This document shows, piece after piece, positions 46,795 through 56,593 of a stretch of 64,000 nt of DNA (its first letter is position 1; every line of letters starts with the position of its first letter). The notes below the pieces were generated by a model, which was given only the letters and a program-made list of their open reading frames with translations, did no database searches and was not told the DNA's origin. This DNA comes from Tomitella gaofuii (lineage in GTDB: Bacteria; Actinomycetota; Actinomycetes; Mycobacteriales; Mycobacteriaceae). A program made the translations under genes and the position numbers. The stretch spans positions 3,982,954-4,046,953 of the forward strand of contig NZ_CP059900.1 in the NCBI RefSeq assembly GCF_014126825.1, given 5' to 3'.

Positions 46795-46836
46795 CCCCAA
46801 CTTCCCCGCCAGGACGCGACGGGCCGCAGCCACTCC

Positions 46837-48234
46837 TCAGGCGACGAGCACCTCGGACCCCAGCCAGTAGCAGATCAGCACCGCCAGTTCGATGCTCGAC
46901 CGGTTCTGCTGCAGAGGCCGCCCCAGCATCTCCTCGGCGCGCCGGATCCGGTACTTCACCGTGTTGGCGTGCAGGTGCAGTGCCGTCGCCGCCGACTTGT
47001 GGCTGGCGCCGTGCAGGTAGAACATGCGGATGGTTTCGCGCAGACGCGCGGCCGACTCATCATCGTCCGCAAGCGGTCCCAGCGTCTCCGCCACCCACGA
47101 GGACGTCGCGCGCAGGTCGGTGCACAGCATCGCGACCGCGGACAGGCCGGGCTCGTCGTAACCGGTGGCCCTGCCGGCCGGGCGGTCCGCCATCGCCGCC
47201 ACCGACCGCGCGAGCATCGCGTGCTCGTGCGAACGCCGGAAACCGTCGATCCCCTGACCCACCGTTCCCAGGGCCACGGACACCCGCGGGCCCGGGCGCG
47301 GAGAACGGCCGGCGGCGTCGGGCGCGCGGTCCCACGCCGCGCGCACCCGCCCCCCGTCGAGCAGCATCCCGGTGATCTGGTCGAGCGGGTACCACGCCCA
47401 GACGCTCAGCTCGTCGGCCGTCACCGCCAGCGGCGCACCCGCCGCGCCCACGATCCCCCCGAGCGAACGCACCGCACGCTCCAGCGTCCCCGGTCCGCCC
47501 GCGCGGTCCGCGTCCTCGGGCAGCCACAGCACCGCCGCGATGTGGGCCTGGTCGAGGTCGTAGTGCAGGTACGAGGCGGCATCGCGTTCACCGTCGCCGT
47601 CGAGGACCCTGCGCACCTGTTCGACGCGCAGGCTGTTCCCACCTGTGTGCCAACGGTCTCGCTCCTCGCAATAGATCCCGGTGAGTTGCTCGGTGATCGA
47701 GTCGATGTACTCGTACGACAGGCGCAGCGTGTGGCGCACCGCGGCGAGGATGACCTCGGGTTCCGCCCGGCGGCCACGCTCGGCGGCGTCTCCCGGCGCG
47801 CCCGGACCGGTCAGCAGCACGGTCATGCGCCGCAGGAAGCCGTCCTGCATGGCCGCGAGCCCCATCCGGTACGAGCGGACGAGCACCTCCACGGGGACCT
47901 CGTGCTGCGCCATCCGACGGGCGAACTCCGCCGCCGCGGCGGGCGGAGAGATGCCCCCGGCGGGAATCCCGTGCCGCAGCGCATGCAGCACGGTCTCGAC
48001 ATTGCTGGCGATGCTGGCGCGCAGCAGATCGGCCCAGTGCCGGTCGCCGCGCATCTCCGGGAAATGCGACTCCAGCAGCTCTTTCACCTCGGCCGAGTTG
48101 GCGTCGAGATCACGCTCCATGTTCGCCGCCACGTCGACGACGACGTCGCCGACCAGATCGCCTGCCGCGTCCGCGTGCGGATCCATCACCGGATGCGCGC
48201 GCTCAGAGCGACCGTTGATGGGTACTCCCGCCAT
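46837..48234 (-). CDS. PucR/CdaR-family transcriptional regulator
   Basis: 465 residues from ATG 48234 (TTGGGAG upstream); the open frame continues further but runs into the divergent gene's leader. The C-terminal PucR helix-turn-helix is complete: MFYLHGASHKSAATALHLHA, NTVKYRIRRAEEMLGRPLQQ. The middle holds a GGDEF-like CdaR domain (LSVWAWYPLDQITGMLL, VSVALGTVGQGIDGFRRSHE), and the N-terminal RsbT-co-antagonist-like helical region is typical too. Divergent from the acyl-CoA ligase gene at 48356, a likely target. Confidence 0.9.
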   Translation of the reverse strand: MAGVPINGRSERAHPVMDPHADAAGDLVGDVVVDVAANMERDLDANSAEVKELLESHFPEMRGDRHWADLLRASIASNVETVLHALRHGIPAGGISPPAAAAEFARRMAQHEVPVEVLVRSYRMGLAAMQDGFLRRMTVLLTGPGAPGDAAERGRRAEPEVILAAVRHTLRLSYEYIDSITEQLTGIYCEERDRWHTGGNSLRVEQVRRVLDGDGERDAASYLHYDLDQAHIAAVLWLPEDADRAGGPGTLERAVRSLGGIVGAAGAPLAVTADELSVWAWYPLDQITGMLLDGGRVRAAWDRAPDAAGRSPRPGPRVSVALGTVGQGIDGFRRSHEHAMLARSVAAMADRPAGRATGYDEPGLSAVAMLCTDLRATSSWVAETLGPLADDDESAARLRETIRMFYLHGASHKSAATALHLHANTVKYRIRRAEEMLGRPLQQNRSSIELAVLICYWLGSEVLVA

Positions 48235-48355
48235 GGCTCCCAAGATAGTCGCACGGAGCGCCGCCACGCACCGGCGGCCCGCACGGACGGCAGGCATTCC
48301 GCCTCCCTGCGCAGGCGCCGCATGGTACGACCGTTCATGACGAGTGGAGGCACAC

Positions 48356-49924
48356 GTGACGCCCGAACCGACCGCACCCGGACTGCCCCCGGTCACCGGC
48401 AGCCTGTATCCGGGCACCGTCGCCGAGTCGACGCCGGACAAGGCCGCGGTGATCCGCCCCGCGACGCAGGAGGTGCTCACCTACCGGGACCTCGAAAGCC
48501 GCTCGCGACGGGTCGCCCACTATCTGCGCGGCGCCGGGCTGCGCCCCGGCGACCACGCCGCCATGATGTCCGGCAACGACGTGCGGATGATGGAGGTCTA
48601 CTGGGGCGCCCTGCGCAGCGGCCTCTACATCACCGCCGTCAACTGGCAGCTGACGGCGGCGGAGGCCGGGTTCGTCATCGACGACTGCGGCGCCCGCGCA
48701 CTGTTCGTCTCCGCCGAGGCCGCCGCGGCCGTGGACGGTGAGCTTCCCGCAGTACCGCACCGTGTCGCGTTCGGGGGCGCCGTCGCCGGGTACGACGACT
48801 ACGACACGGTGCTCTCCGCCCAGCCCGACGCACCGCTCGACGGGCAGCCGCGCGGCCAGGACATGCTGTACTCGTCGGGCACCACGGGGCGGCCCAAGGG
48901 AATCCGGCCGCCGCTGCCGGAGGGGGCGGTCGATGAGGTACCGGACCCGTACACCGCGGTGTTCAAACCGATCTACGGATTCGACTCCGACTCGGTGTAC
49001 CTGTGCCCCGCGCCGCTGTATCACGCCGCGCCGCTGCGATTCTGCGGAATGGTGACGTCCATCGGCGGCACCGTGATCCTGATGGACCGCTTCGACGCCG
49101 AGGACTCGCTCCGGCTGATCGAGCGCCACCAGGTGACGCACAGCCAGTGGGTGCCCACGATGTTCGTGCGCATGCTCAAACTCGACCCGGCCGTGCGGGA
49201 ACGCTACGACGTGTCCAGCATGCGCTGCGCGATCCACGCGGCCGCGCCCTGCCCCGCGGAGATCAAACGCCGGATGATCGAGTGGTGGGGGCCCGTCATC
49301 AACGAGTACTACGCCGCCACCGAAGGCGTGGGGGCCACCTTCATCGACTCCGCGCAGGCGCTGGCGCATCCGGGATCGGTGGGGGTCAGTGTGCTCGGAC
49401 CGGCGCACATCTGCGACGAGCAGGGCGTCGAACTGCCGGCCGGCCAGGTGGGCACCGTCTACTTCGAACGCGAAACCGCCACCTTCGAATACCACAACGA
49501 TCCGGGGAAGACGCAGGCCACCCGGCACCCCGACCACGACAACTGGGCCACCACCGGCGACATCGGGTACCTCGACACCGACGGGTTCCTCTACCTCACC
49601 GACCGTGCGGCCTTCACCATCATCTCCGGTGGCGTCAACATCTACCCGCAGGAGTCCGAGAACGTCCTCACCGTGCATCCCGACATCCTCGACGTCGCCG
49701 TCATCGGGGTGCCCGACGACGAGCTGGGCGAGGTGCCCCTCGCCGTCGTCGAACCCGCGCCCGGAGTGCGGCCGGGACCCGAACTGGCCGACGCACTGCT
49801 CGCCTACGTCCGTGCCGAGATCGCCCACTACAAGGTGCCGCGGTCCGTGGTCTTCGTCGACGAGCTCCCGCGCACCCCCACCGGCAAGCTCGTCAAGCAC
49901 CGGCTGCGCGAACGGTTCGGTTGA
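48356..49924 (+). CDS. acyl-CoA synthetase (FadD-type AMP-dependent ligase)
   Basis: 522 residues from GTG 48356, preceded by GTGGAGGCACAC. ANL motifs: DMLYSSGTTGRPKGIRPPLP, NEYYAATEGVG, WATTGDIGYLDTDGFLYLTD, and the C-terminal lysine in LPRTPTGKLVKHRL. Activates a carboxylic acid to acyl-CoA through an acyl-AMP. An insertion after GRPKGIRPPLP (EGAVDEVPDPYTAVFKP) is seen in a FadD branch linked to sterol side-chain and propionate-like substrates, though substrate is not determinable here. Divergent from the PucR regulator. Confidence 0.92.
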   Translation: MTPEPTAPGLPPVTGSLYPGTVAESTPDKAAVIRPATQEVLTYRDLESRSRRVAHYLRGAGLRPGDHAAMMSGNDVRMMEVYWGALRSGLYITAVNWQLTAAEAGFVIDDCGARALFVSAEAAAAVDGELPAVPHRVAFGGAVAGYDDYDTVLSAQPDAPLDGQPRGQDMLYSSGTTGRPKGIRPPLPEGAVDEVPDPYTAVFKPIYGFDSDSVYLCPAPLYHAAPLRFCGMVTSIGGTVILMDRFDAEDSLRLIERHQVTHSQWVPTMFVRMLKLDPAVRERYDVSSMRCAIHAAAPCPAEIKRRMIEWWGPVINEYYAATEGVGATFIDSAQALAHPGSVGVSVLGPAHICDEQGVELPAGQVGTVYFERETATFEYHNDPGKTQATRHPDHDNWATTGDIGYLDTDGFLYLTDRAAFTIISGGVNIYPQESENVLTVHPDILDVAVIGVPDDELGEVPLAVVEPAPGVRPGPELADALLAYVRAEIAHYKVPRSVVFVDELPRTPTGKLVKHRLRERFG

Positions 49925-49936
49925 CCGGGCCGCGCC

Positions 49937-50806
49937 CTACCCGCCCGTCTGCGCCCGGTACGCGCCCGGCGGCGTCCCGATGACCGCGGCGAACTCCCGC
50001 GCGAAGTGCGCCTGGTCGCTGTACCCGAGCTCCTGCGCCACGTCCGCCAGCGGGGCGTGCGGGTCGTCGCGCAGCACGGTGGCCGCCTCCTGGAGTCGGC
50101 GCCGGTTGATGAGCCACTTGGGCGAGTAGCCGATGCGCCGCCGGCAGATCCGTTGCAATCGGCGCTGGTCCAGCGCGAACCGGGCGGCGATGTCCGCGAC
50201 CCGGACGAGCGTGGCGTCCGATTCCACGGCGTCGACGATCGCGTTGATCAGCAGCCCTTCGTCGTCGATGACGAACTGCCGCAGCCACTCCGCCACCAGA
50301 GTCACCACGGCGTCGTCCACTGCGGTGTCCACCGCCGGACCGGGATCGGCAGTCTCACCCGCCATCACCGTCCGGACCGCCGGCACCAGCCGCCCGCTCC
50401 CGGGCACGTCGTGCACCGCTCCCGCGATCTCGTCCATGGGGCGGCCGGTGAGGATCGTGCCGGCCGCCGGCCGCAACAGGATCCCCACGCCCCAGGACCT
50501 TCCGCGCAGGTCGATCGTGGACAGGCCGCGCTGCGGTCCGTACAGCGCCGCGGCCGCCGGTTCGATGACCACGTTGGCGCCCGGGTATTCCAGGACGGGC
50601 TGCGTCAGGACCTCGCCGGCGGGCAGGTCCCACCGCGGGATCCACACGTGCCGGGCCAGCGCCGCGACGTCGTCGGGCACGCTCAGACGCCGCATCGTCA
50701 CCCGCCGGTCCGGCCGCACGACCCCCTTGCTCAGCGGCGGTCCGCCCGCGGCCCCGCCAGGCTCCTCAGCGGCCCTGTCAGCGCCCCCATACCCCGTCCG
50801 GTCCAC
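49937..50806 (-). CDS. AraC-family transcriptional regulator
   Basis: 289 residues from GTG 50806; an ATG at 50695 (GGGTGACG upstream) is an alternative that drops a low-complexity start. C-terminal AraC double helix-turn-helix: VADIAARFALDQRRLQRICR, GYSPKWLINRRRLQEAATVL, ADVAQELGYSDQAHFAREFA. The N-terminal half resembles the DUF6597 sensor region (HVWIPRWDLPAGEVLTQPVL). Divergent from a VOC protein gene 74 bp away, which is the probable target. Effector unknown. Confidence 0.92.
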   Translation of the reverse strand: MDRTGYGGADRAAEEPGGAAGGPPLSKGVVRPDRRVTMRRLSVPDDVAALARHVWIPRWDLPAGEVLTQPVLEYPGANVVIEPAAAALYGPQRGLSTIDLRGRSWGVGILLRPAAGTILTGRPMDEIAGAVHDVPGSGRLVPAVRTVMAGETADPGPAVDTAVDDAVVTLVAEWLRQFVIDDEGLLINAIVDAVESDATLVRVADIAARFALDQRRLQRICRRRIGYSPKWLINRRRLQEAATVLRDDPHAPLADVAQELGYSDQAHFAREFAAVIGTPPGAYRAQTGG

Positions 50807-50879
50807 CCCGCCAAACTACCCCCGGTGCTGTCGCATTAGTTCAAGATCGCGGCCCGCATGCGCTTCTAGCGTGGTTCCC

Positions 50880-51437
50880 ATGAGTACAGCCACGAACAGC
50901 ACCGCACCTATCGCCGCCGACGGCCCCCACACCGCGAACGGCACGCCGCGCGGTTTCACCGCGCTCACCCCGTTCCTCGTCGTGCCGGGCGCCGCGGCGG
51001 CGATCGAGTTCTACGTGGCCGCGTTCGGCGCCACCGAGGTCTCACGGGTCGAGGCGCCCGCACCGGACGGCACGGGCACCGTCGTCGCCCACGCCGAACT
51101 CGACTTCGGCGACGGCCGCCTGCAGCTGGGCGACCCCAACCCGCAGTACGGCCTGGTCGCCGACGCGCGCCCGGAGGGTGCGGACGCCGACTGCGTCAGC
51201 CACTCGATGGCGCTGTACCGACCGGACGTCGACGCCGTGGTCGAGCGGGCGATCGCCCGCGGCGCGACGCTGCGCGAGCCGGTCGCCGACTTCGTGTCGG
51301 GTGACCGGTTCGCCTCGTTGCTCGACCCCTTCGGCCAGCGGTGGAGCGTGATGACCCGCACCGTCGACCTCAGCCAGGAGGAAAGCGCTCGCCGCGTGGA
51401 CGAGTGGGCCGCGGCGGGCTTCCCCGCGCTGGATTGA
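50880..51437 (+). CDS. VOC-family (glyoxalase/PhnB-like) protein
   Basis: 185 residues from ATG 50880. One VOC module pair of PhnB type: FTALTPFLVVPGAAAAIEFY, AFGATEVSRVEAPAPDG, HAELDFGDGRLQLGDPNP, and DRFASLLDPFGQRWSVMTRT with the C-terminal metal-type strand. Members include glyoxalase-like and bleomycin-resistance relatives; no specific function can be assigned. Divergent from the AraC gene and convergent with the phosphatase gene. Confidence 0.85.
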   Translation: MSTATNSTAPIAADGPHTANGTPRGFTALTPFLVVPGAAAAIEFYVAAFGATEVSRVEAPAPDGTGTVVAHAELDFGDGRLQLGDPNPQYGLVADARPEGADADCVSHSMALYRPDVDAVVERAIARGATLREPVADFVSGDRFASLLDPFGQRWSVMTRTVDLSQEESARRVDEWAAAGFPALD

Positions 51438-51464
51438 CGGCGGCGGGGCGGACGCGACGAGGGC

Positions 51465-51505
51465 GCGGGGCCGGCCGCGCCACCACTCAGCACACCCGGC
51501 CCCGC
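51465..51505. terminator. bidirectional terminator
   Basis: 10-bp GC stem (51465-51474 with 51496-51505), 21-nt loop, between the convergent VOC and alkaline phosphatase genes. Confidence 0.55.
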
Positions 51506-51515
51506 CGCCGCTCGG

Positions 51516-53036
51516 TCACGCCGCGTCGCGGTCCAATCCCAGGGCATCCGTCATCGTGAAGAAGAGGTCCGTCTGATCGCTCAGACCCACGACGTTCGCC
51601 GCACCGGGGCCGTAGGCGGCGACGCGCAGCTGCGTGCCGGTGTGCCCCTGCGACGCGTCGGCTTCGCCTGTGCCGTAGAGGATCCCCATCTCCGCGCCGT
51701 CCGCCGTGACGAGCTTCGAGGTCAGCGCCGGCGACTCGGTGCCGGTGGAGACGATCTGGCTGGTGTGGGCATGGTCGGCGGTGACGATCACGAGCGTCTC
51801 ACCGTCCTTCTCCGCGAACGCGAGCGCCTCCTGCACCGCCTCGTCCAGGTCGACCGTCTCGCCGATCTGCCCGCACGGATCCGCGGCATGGTTCTGCTTG
51901 TCGATGGACGCGCCCTCCACCTGCAGGAAAAAGCCGTCCTCATCGCCGGAGAGCAGCTCGATGGCCTTGGCCGTCATGGTTTTCAGGTCCGGCTGGGTAT
52001 CGGCATCACGGTCCGGGTTGGGTACGCATGTCTGCGCCGGCTTGTCCATTCCGCCCTGCGTCGCCTTCTCGCCCGTCCAGCGCACCTCCATGTTGCCGGG
52101 GGCGAAGAGCCCGAGCAGCGGCGCGTCCTGCCCCGCCGTCTGCACCGCGTTCAGCTCGTCGAGAGTGCGGACCACGGCGAAGCCCCGTGCCTCCGCCTGC
52201 TCGAACAGAGTCTGCCCCTCGTACTCCCCCGCGTGCGCGCGTTGGTCGAAGGTCTCGGCGCCGCCGCCGAGGACGACGTCCGGCCGGGTTTCCAGCAGCT
52301 GCTCGGCGATGGACCCGGCCCCGCCGTTCTCCAGCGCGTTCTCCGGGCACTTCTTCGCCGTTTCGTCGGGGCCGTAGCACTTGCGTTCGGTGACGTGGGA
52401 GAACTGCACGGCGGGCGTGGCATCCTCGATCTCCGCCGTGGACACGTTGCCGGTGGCCAGGCCGTTGGCCTGGGCGATCTCCATGATCGAGCGCTGCGGC
52501 GTCCCGTGGATGTCGACGGAGACCGCGCCGTTGTAGGTCTTCGTGCCGGTGGACCACGCGGTGCCGGACGCCGAGGAGTCGGTGACGTAGTCCGGCTTCC
52601 CGGTCTCCTGGTCCAGCGAGTAGTGCGTGTACTGGCCGGTGAACGGCAGCGCGTCGATTCCTGCGAACATCCCGCCGGCGCCCTCCGCCACGTTCCGCGC
52701 CGCGGTGATCTCCGAGTCGCCCATGCCGTCGCCGATCATCAGGATGACGTTCTTGGCTCCGGAGGCGTCGATCGCGCTGCGCAAGGCCTCCGACTGGTCG
52801 CCGGACAAGCGCCGCGCGCCGCCGTTCGCGGTGATGTCGCCGTGCGCGGCCCGGGAGTCGGATGCCAACTCCACTGCACCGGAGCCTGATCGGCTCTCTG
52901 TGGTGTCGCCGGTCGCCGACGGATCGGCGTTGCCGGCTCCGCATGCGGCGGTGGCCAGCAGCGTGGTCACCGCCGCCGCGACACCGACGACACGCGCCCG
53001 GCGGGCCGCGGGGTGGACTCGTGGGGTGGACTGCAT
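51516..53036 (-). CDS. alkaline phosphatase (PhoA family), exported
   Basis: 506 residues from ATG 53036; the ribosome site is weak. Arg-rich N-terminus and hydrophobic core ending [10 protein letters not shown], so probably a lipoprotein or Tat/Sec-exported protein. PhoA motifs: [20 protein letters not shown] (first metal Asp), [20 protein letters not shown] (active-site Ser), and late metal ligands in [13 protein letters not shown] and [10 protein letters not shown]. Hydrolyses phosphate monoesters outside the membrane. A C-terminal [19 protein letters not shown] matches the last metal His. No Pho-box was recognised. Confidence 0.93.
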   Translation of the reverse strand: MQSTPRVHPAARRARVVGVAAAVTTLLATAACGAGNADPSATGDTTESRSGSGAVELASDSRAAHGDITANGGARRLSGDQSEALRSAIDASGAKNVILMIGDGMGDSEITAARNVAEGAGGMFAGIDALPFTGQYTHYSLDQETGKPDYVTDSSASGTAWSTGTKTYNGAVSVDIHGTPQRSIMEIAQANGLATGNVSTAEIEDATPAVQFSHVTERKCYGPDETAKKCPENALENGGAGSIAEQLLETRPDVVLGGGAETFDQRAHAGEYEGQTLFEQAEARGFAVVRTLDELNAVQTAGQDAPLLGLFAPGNMEVRWTGEKATQGGMDKPAQTCVPNPDRDADTQPDLKTMTAKAIELLSGDEDGFFLQVEGASIDKQNHAADPCGQIGETVDLDEAVQEALAFAEKDGETLVIVTADHAHTSQIVSTGTESPALTSKLVTADGAEMGILYGTGEADASQGHTGTQLRVAAYGPGAANVVGLSDQTDLFFTMTDALGLDRDAA

Positions 53037-53231
53037 GCGTCGAGGCAAAGATCTCTCCCGGTCGGCCCCGCTGTGGACGGGGCGGAATACCCTCCGCCGC
53101 AGCGGAGGCCGGTCGCTCTCGTGCGACCACCGGCAGTCTTTCCGCGCGATGTTGCCCGATGGCCACACAGACGCGGAGGGCGCGTGAACCCCGGATGAAT
53201 ACTCCGGGAGATCACGCGCCCTGCCCGAGTC

Positions 53232-53252
53232 CGCGCCGGCGGCGCCGGCGCG
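53232..53252 (-). terminator. terminator of the ABC importer operon
   Basis: 9-bp GC stem (53232-53240 with 53244-53252), 3-nt loop, 8 bp past the last ATPase gene stop. Confidence 0.65.
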
Positions 53253-53260
53253 CACGCGGG

Positions 53261-54247
53261 TTACACGTTGTGGCAGGCCACGAAGTGGTTCTCGCCGATC
53301 TCACGCATCTGCGGTTCCTCTTCCTTGCACCGGTCCGTGGCCAGCGGGCAGCGCGTGTGGAACCGGCAGCCGGACGGCGGGTTGAGCGGCGAGGGCATGT
53401 CGCCCTCGAGCGCGTCGAACTCGTCGTCGACGCCCCGCTCACGATCCGGGTCGGGAATCGATGCGATGAGCAGCCGCGTGTACGGGTGCTTGGCTGAGTG
53501 CTCGACACCGTCGCTGGGCGCGATCTCGCACACCTTGCCCAGGTACATGACCATCATCCGGTCGCTGATGGACTTGACCACCGCGATGTTGTGCGCGATG
53601 AACATCATCGTCAGGCCGAACTCCTGCTTGAGCTCCTCGAGCAGGTTGAGGATCTGCGCCTGCACCGAGACGTCGAGGCTCGACACCGGCTCGTCGCAGA
53701 TGAGCATCTTGGGCTTGAGCATCAGCGCGCGCCCGATGCACACGCGCTGGCACTGCCCGCCGGAGAGTTCACCGGGGGTGCGGTCCCAGACGGCGTCCGG
53801 GTCCAGCCCCACGTTGGTGAGCATTTCGCGGCCCAGCGTTTCGAGCCGCTTCTTGTCGTGCACGCCCCAGATCTGCAGGCCCTCGGTGATCAGGTGCTTG
53901 ACCTTGCGCCGCGGGTTCAGCGACGACACCGGGTCCTGCATGATCATCTGCATGTGGTTGCGGAACTGCCGCAGCGCCTTGGGGCTGAACTTCTGCAGCT
54001 CGTACCCGTCGAGGGTGACCGTGCCGCTGGTGGGCGTGGGCAGCTGCAGCACCGCCCGCCCCGCGGTGGACTTGCCGCAGCCGGACTCGCCCACCACGCC
54101 CAGCGTCTCTCCGGCCAGCAGGTCGAAGCTGATACCGGACACGGCGTGCACCTTCTGCTTGCCCGCGTCGAACTCCACGACGAGGTCCTCGACGCTGAGC
54201 ATCGGCTTGTCGTCGGGGCGCAGGTGCGCCTTGCCTGTACCCGCCAT
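53261..54247 (-). CDS. peptide-type ABC importer ATPase, OppF-like
   Basis: 328 residues from ATG 54247, sharing one base with the stop of the preceding ATPase (TGATG). Walker [18 protein letters not shown]-loop [20 protein letters not shown], signature [15 protein letters not shown], Walker [17 protein letters not shown]-loop FIAHNIAVV. The C-terminal Opp/Dpp extension with cysteines [16 protein letters not shown] probably binds an Fe-S cluster or zinc as in family members. Energises import with the OppD-like subunit. Substrate inferred from context, see the binding lipoproteins. Confidence 0.93.
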   Translation of the reverse strand: MAGTGKAHLRPDDKPMLSVEDLVVEFDAGKQKVHAVSGISFDLLAGETLGVVGESGCGKSTAGRAVLQLPTPTSGTVTLDGYELQKFSPKALRQFRNHMQMIMQDPVSSLNPRRKVKHLITEGLQIWGVHDKKRLETLGREMLTNVGLDPDAVWDRTPGELSGGQCQRVCIGRALMLKPKMLICDEPVSSLDVSVQAQILNLLEELKQEFGLTMMFIAHNIAVVKSISDRMMVMYLGKVCEIAPSDGVEHSAKHPYTRLLIASIPDPDRERGVDDEFDALEGDMPSPLNPPSGCRFHTRCPLATDRCKEEEPQMREIGENHFVACHNV

Positions 54248-55419
54248 CAGACGGCCTCCAACTTCAGCTCGCGGCCGGCCGCGGTGCGTCCGGCCTTCTC
54301 GTTGGCGGCGAGCGCCGCATCGCCCTCGGGGGTGCCCACGGGGAAGTGGCACGCCACCCGGTGCGGGTGCTTCGGGTCCGCGCCCGGTTCGCCGTCCGCG
54401 GCCTGCGTGACCTCGAGCGCCGGCGCCTCGGTGAGGCACCGCTCCTGTGCGTACCGGCAGCGGTCCGCGAAGGCGCACCCCGGGATGGGCTTGGTCATGT
54501 CCGGCAGCCCGCCCTCGATCGACTCGAGGGGAGTGTGCGGCGGGTCCTCCAGGTCGGGGATCGCGGCCAGCAGCGCGGTCGTGTAGGGGTGCCGGGGCCG
54601 GGCGAACAGCTGCTTGGTCGGCGCCGTCTCCACGACCCGCCCCGCGTACATCACCGCGACGCGGTCCGTCTGCCCCGCCACGACGCCGAGGTCGTGGCTG
54701 ACGAGGATCGACGCCATGCCCATCTCGTGGCGCAGATCGTCGAGCAGGTCCAGGATCTGCTTCTGCACCGTCACGTCGAGCGCCGTGGTCGGCTCGTCGG
54801 CGATGACCAGCGTGGGATCGCAGGCCAGGGCGATCGCGATGACGACGCGCTGGCGCATGCCGCCGGACAGCTCGTGCGGATACTGGTCGATGCGGCGTGC
54901 CGGCTCCGGGATGCGGACCTTGCGCAGCAGGTCGATCGCCCGCTCACGCGCCTTCTTCTTGTCCAGGCCCATGTGCACGCGGATCGACTCGGTCAACTGG
55001 GTCCCGATGTGCTTGAGCGGGTTCAGCGCCGTCATCGGGTCCTGGAAGATCATCGCGATGTCGTCGCCCCACAGCTGCCGCTGCTGCTTGCGGCTGAGCG
55101 CCTGCATGTCGTGCCCGGCGAAGCGCACCTCGCCGGTGATCTTCGTGGCGGTGTCGCCGGAGATCAGGCCCATGGCCGTCTTGCCCAGCACGGACTTGCC
55201 CGAGCCGGACTCGCCGACCAGTCCCAGCGTCTCGCCGGCGTCGAGGGACAGCGACACGCCGTCCACCGCGTGCAGCCACCCCCGCTTGGTGCGGAAGCGG
55301 GTGGACAGGTTGTCGATGGACAGCAGCGGCCCGTCCTGCCTCGGCGTGGCGGCCGCCGCACCGGTGCCCGCTCCGGCGAGCCGGTCGGCACCGTCGTTGG
55401 TCTCGGCGGTGGTGCTCAT
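54247..55419 (-). CDS. peptide-type ABC importer ATPase, OppD-like
   Basis: 390 residues from ATG 55419 with CAGGGAGGTCACC. Walker A VGESGSGKSVLGKTAMG, Q-loop IAMIFQDPMTALNPLKHIGT, signature LSGGMRQRVVIAIAL, Walker B VIADEPTTALDVTVQ, H-loop ILVSHDLGVV. C-terminal extension with PGCAFADRCRYAQERC as in OppD/DppD. The C-terminal tail is longer than usual. Coupled to OppF and 70 bp after OppC. Confidence 0.93.
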   Translation of the reverse strand: MSTTAETNDGADRLAGAGTGAAAATPRQDGPLLSIDNLSTRFRTKRGWLHAVDGVSLSLDAGETLGLVGESGSGKSVLGKTAMGLISGDTATKITGEVRFAGHDMQALSRKQQRQLWGDDIAMIFQDPMTALNPLKHIGTQLTESIRVHMGLDKKKARERAIDLLRKVRIPEPARRIDQYPHELSGGMRQRVVIAIALACDPTLVIADEPTTALDVTVQKQILDLLDDLRHEMGMASILVSHDLGVVAGQTDRVAVMYAGRVVETAPTKQLFARPRHPYTTALLAAIPDLEDPPHTPLESIEGGLPDMTKPIPGCAFADRCRYAQERCLTEAPALEVTQAADGEPGADPKHPHRVACHFPVGTPEGDAALAANEKAGRTAAGRELKLEAV

Positions 55420-55489
55420 CGGTGACCTCCCTGTCCGCGCGGGGCGGAGTCTGACTGGTGTACGGGGGTGGGCCCGCGGCCCGTGGCGA

Positions 55490-56593
55490 TCACAGCTTCA
55501 CCCCTGCCCGGCCGGCGGTGGCCTTCTGCGCCTTCTCGCCGACGATGTTGAACGCGAACACCGTGAGGAACAGGAACACGCCGGGCACCAGGACGATGAA
55601 CGGGTGCTGTTCGAACACGCCGCCCTGGCCCTCCGCGATCATGTTGCCCCAGGTGGGGTTCGGCGGCTTGATGCCCAGGCCCAGGAAGCTCAGCGATGCC
55701 TCGGCGACGATCATCACCGAGATCATCACCATCCCGAGCGACAGCAGCGGCAGCGCCACGTTGGGCGCGAGCTCGCGCACCATCACGCGCCACCGGCTGG
55801 CGCCCATCGCCCGTGCCGCCAGCACGAACTCGCGGGACGCGAACGCGATCGTGTTCGCCCGGGCGATGCGGATCATGCTGGGGATCGCCAGCAGCGCCAG
55901 CGCGAACGAGATGTTGCGCAGGTTCGGCTCGAGCACCGAGGCCAACGCGATCAGCAGGATCAGCGCGGGGACGGCCAGCAGCGAGTTGGTGAGCACGCCG
56001 ATCACCGTGTCCGTCTTGCCGCGGAAGTAGCCGGCGCAGATTCCGATGGCGCCGCCCACGACGATGCCGATGACCACGGCGGCCACCGCGACGATCAGCG
56101 ACGCCTGCGCGCCGTAGATGCAGCGGGCCAGCAGGTCCAGGCCGAAGTTGTTCGTGCCCAGCGGGTGGTCGGAGAACAGGCTCGGCGGCTGGTAGCCCTT
56201 GGCGCCCAGTGTCGCGGTGGTGTCCTTGTACTCGCCCAGCGGCAGCAGCGGGGCGAGGATCGCCGCGAGGATGAGCACCACCAGCCACACCCCGGACAGC
56301 ACGAAGGTGAGGTCGAAGTCGCCGCCGAACCTGGCCAGGCCGATGCGGCGCAGGCCCGTGTAGATGCCGACCAGCCCCAGCAGCACGGCCGGGACGCGCA
56401 CGCCCATGACGATGGCGGACGCGGCGAGCCCGAACAGCAGCAGCGCGATGCCGACGACGAGCAGGATTCCGCCGAGCCGGTAGAGCTTCTTGCGCTCGCC
56501 GGGATCGTCGCCGATGAAGGGGTCGTCGGGCCCGGAGCCCAGGGGCCCGTCGGGTCCGCCGAGGGACGGTTCGTCGATCAGGATGTCAGACAT
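55490..56593 (-). CDS. peptide-type ABC importer permease, OppC-like
   Basis: 367 residues from ATG 56593, overlapping the OppB-like stop by 8 bp, with GGAGCC upstream. A long N-terminal part with three hydrophobic segments (LGGILLVVGIALLLFGLAAS, VPAVLLGLVGIYTGL) precedes the usual OppC architecture: GTNNFGLDLLARCIYGAQAS and the permease loop EFVLAARAMGASRWRVMVRE, which docks the ATPase. The extra N-terminal helices are unusual for OppC (normally about 300 aa). Confidence 0.92.
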   Translation of the reverse strand: MSDILIDEPSLGGPDGPLGSGPDDPFIGDDPGERKKLYRLGGILLVVGIALLLFGLAASAIVMGVRVPAVLLGLVGIYTGLRRIGLARFGGDFDLTFVLSGVWLVVLILAAILAPLLPLGEYKDTTATLGAKGYQPPSLFSDHPLGTNNFGLDLLARCIYGAQASLIVAVAAVVIGIVVGGAIGICAGYFRGKTDTVIGVLTNSLLAVPALILLIALASVLEPNLRNISFALALLAIPSMIRIARANTIAFASREFVLAARAMGASRWRVMVRELAPNVALPLLSLGMVMISVMIVAEASLSFLGLGIKPPNPTWGNMIAEGQGGVFEQHPFIVLVPGVFLFLTVFAFNIVGEKAQKATAGRAGVKL

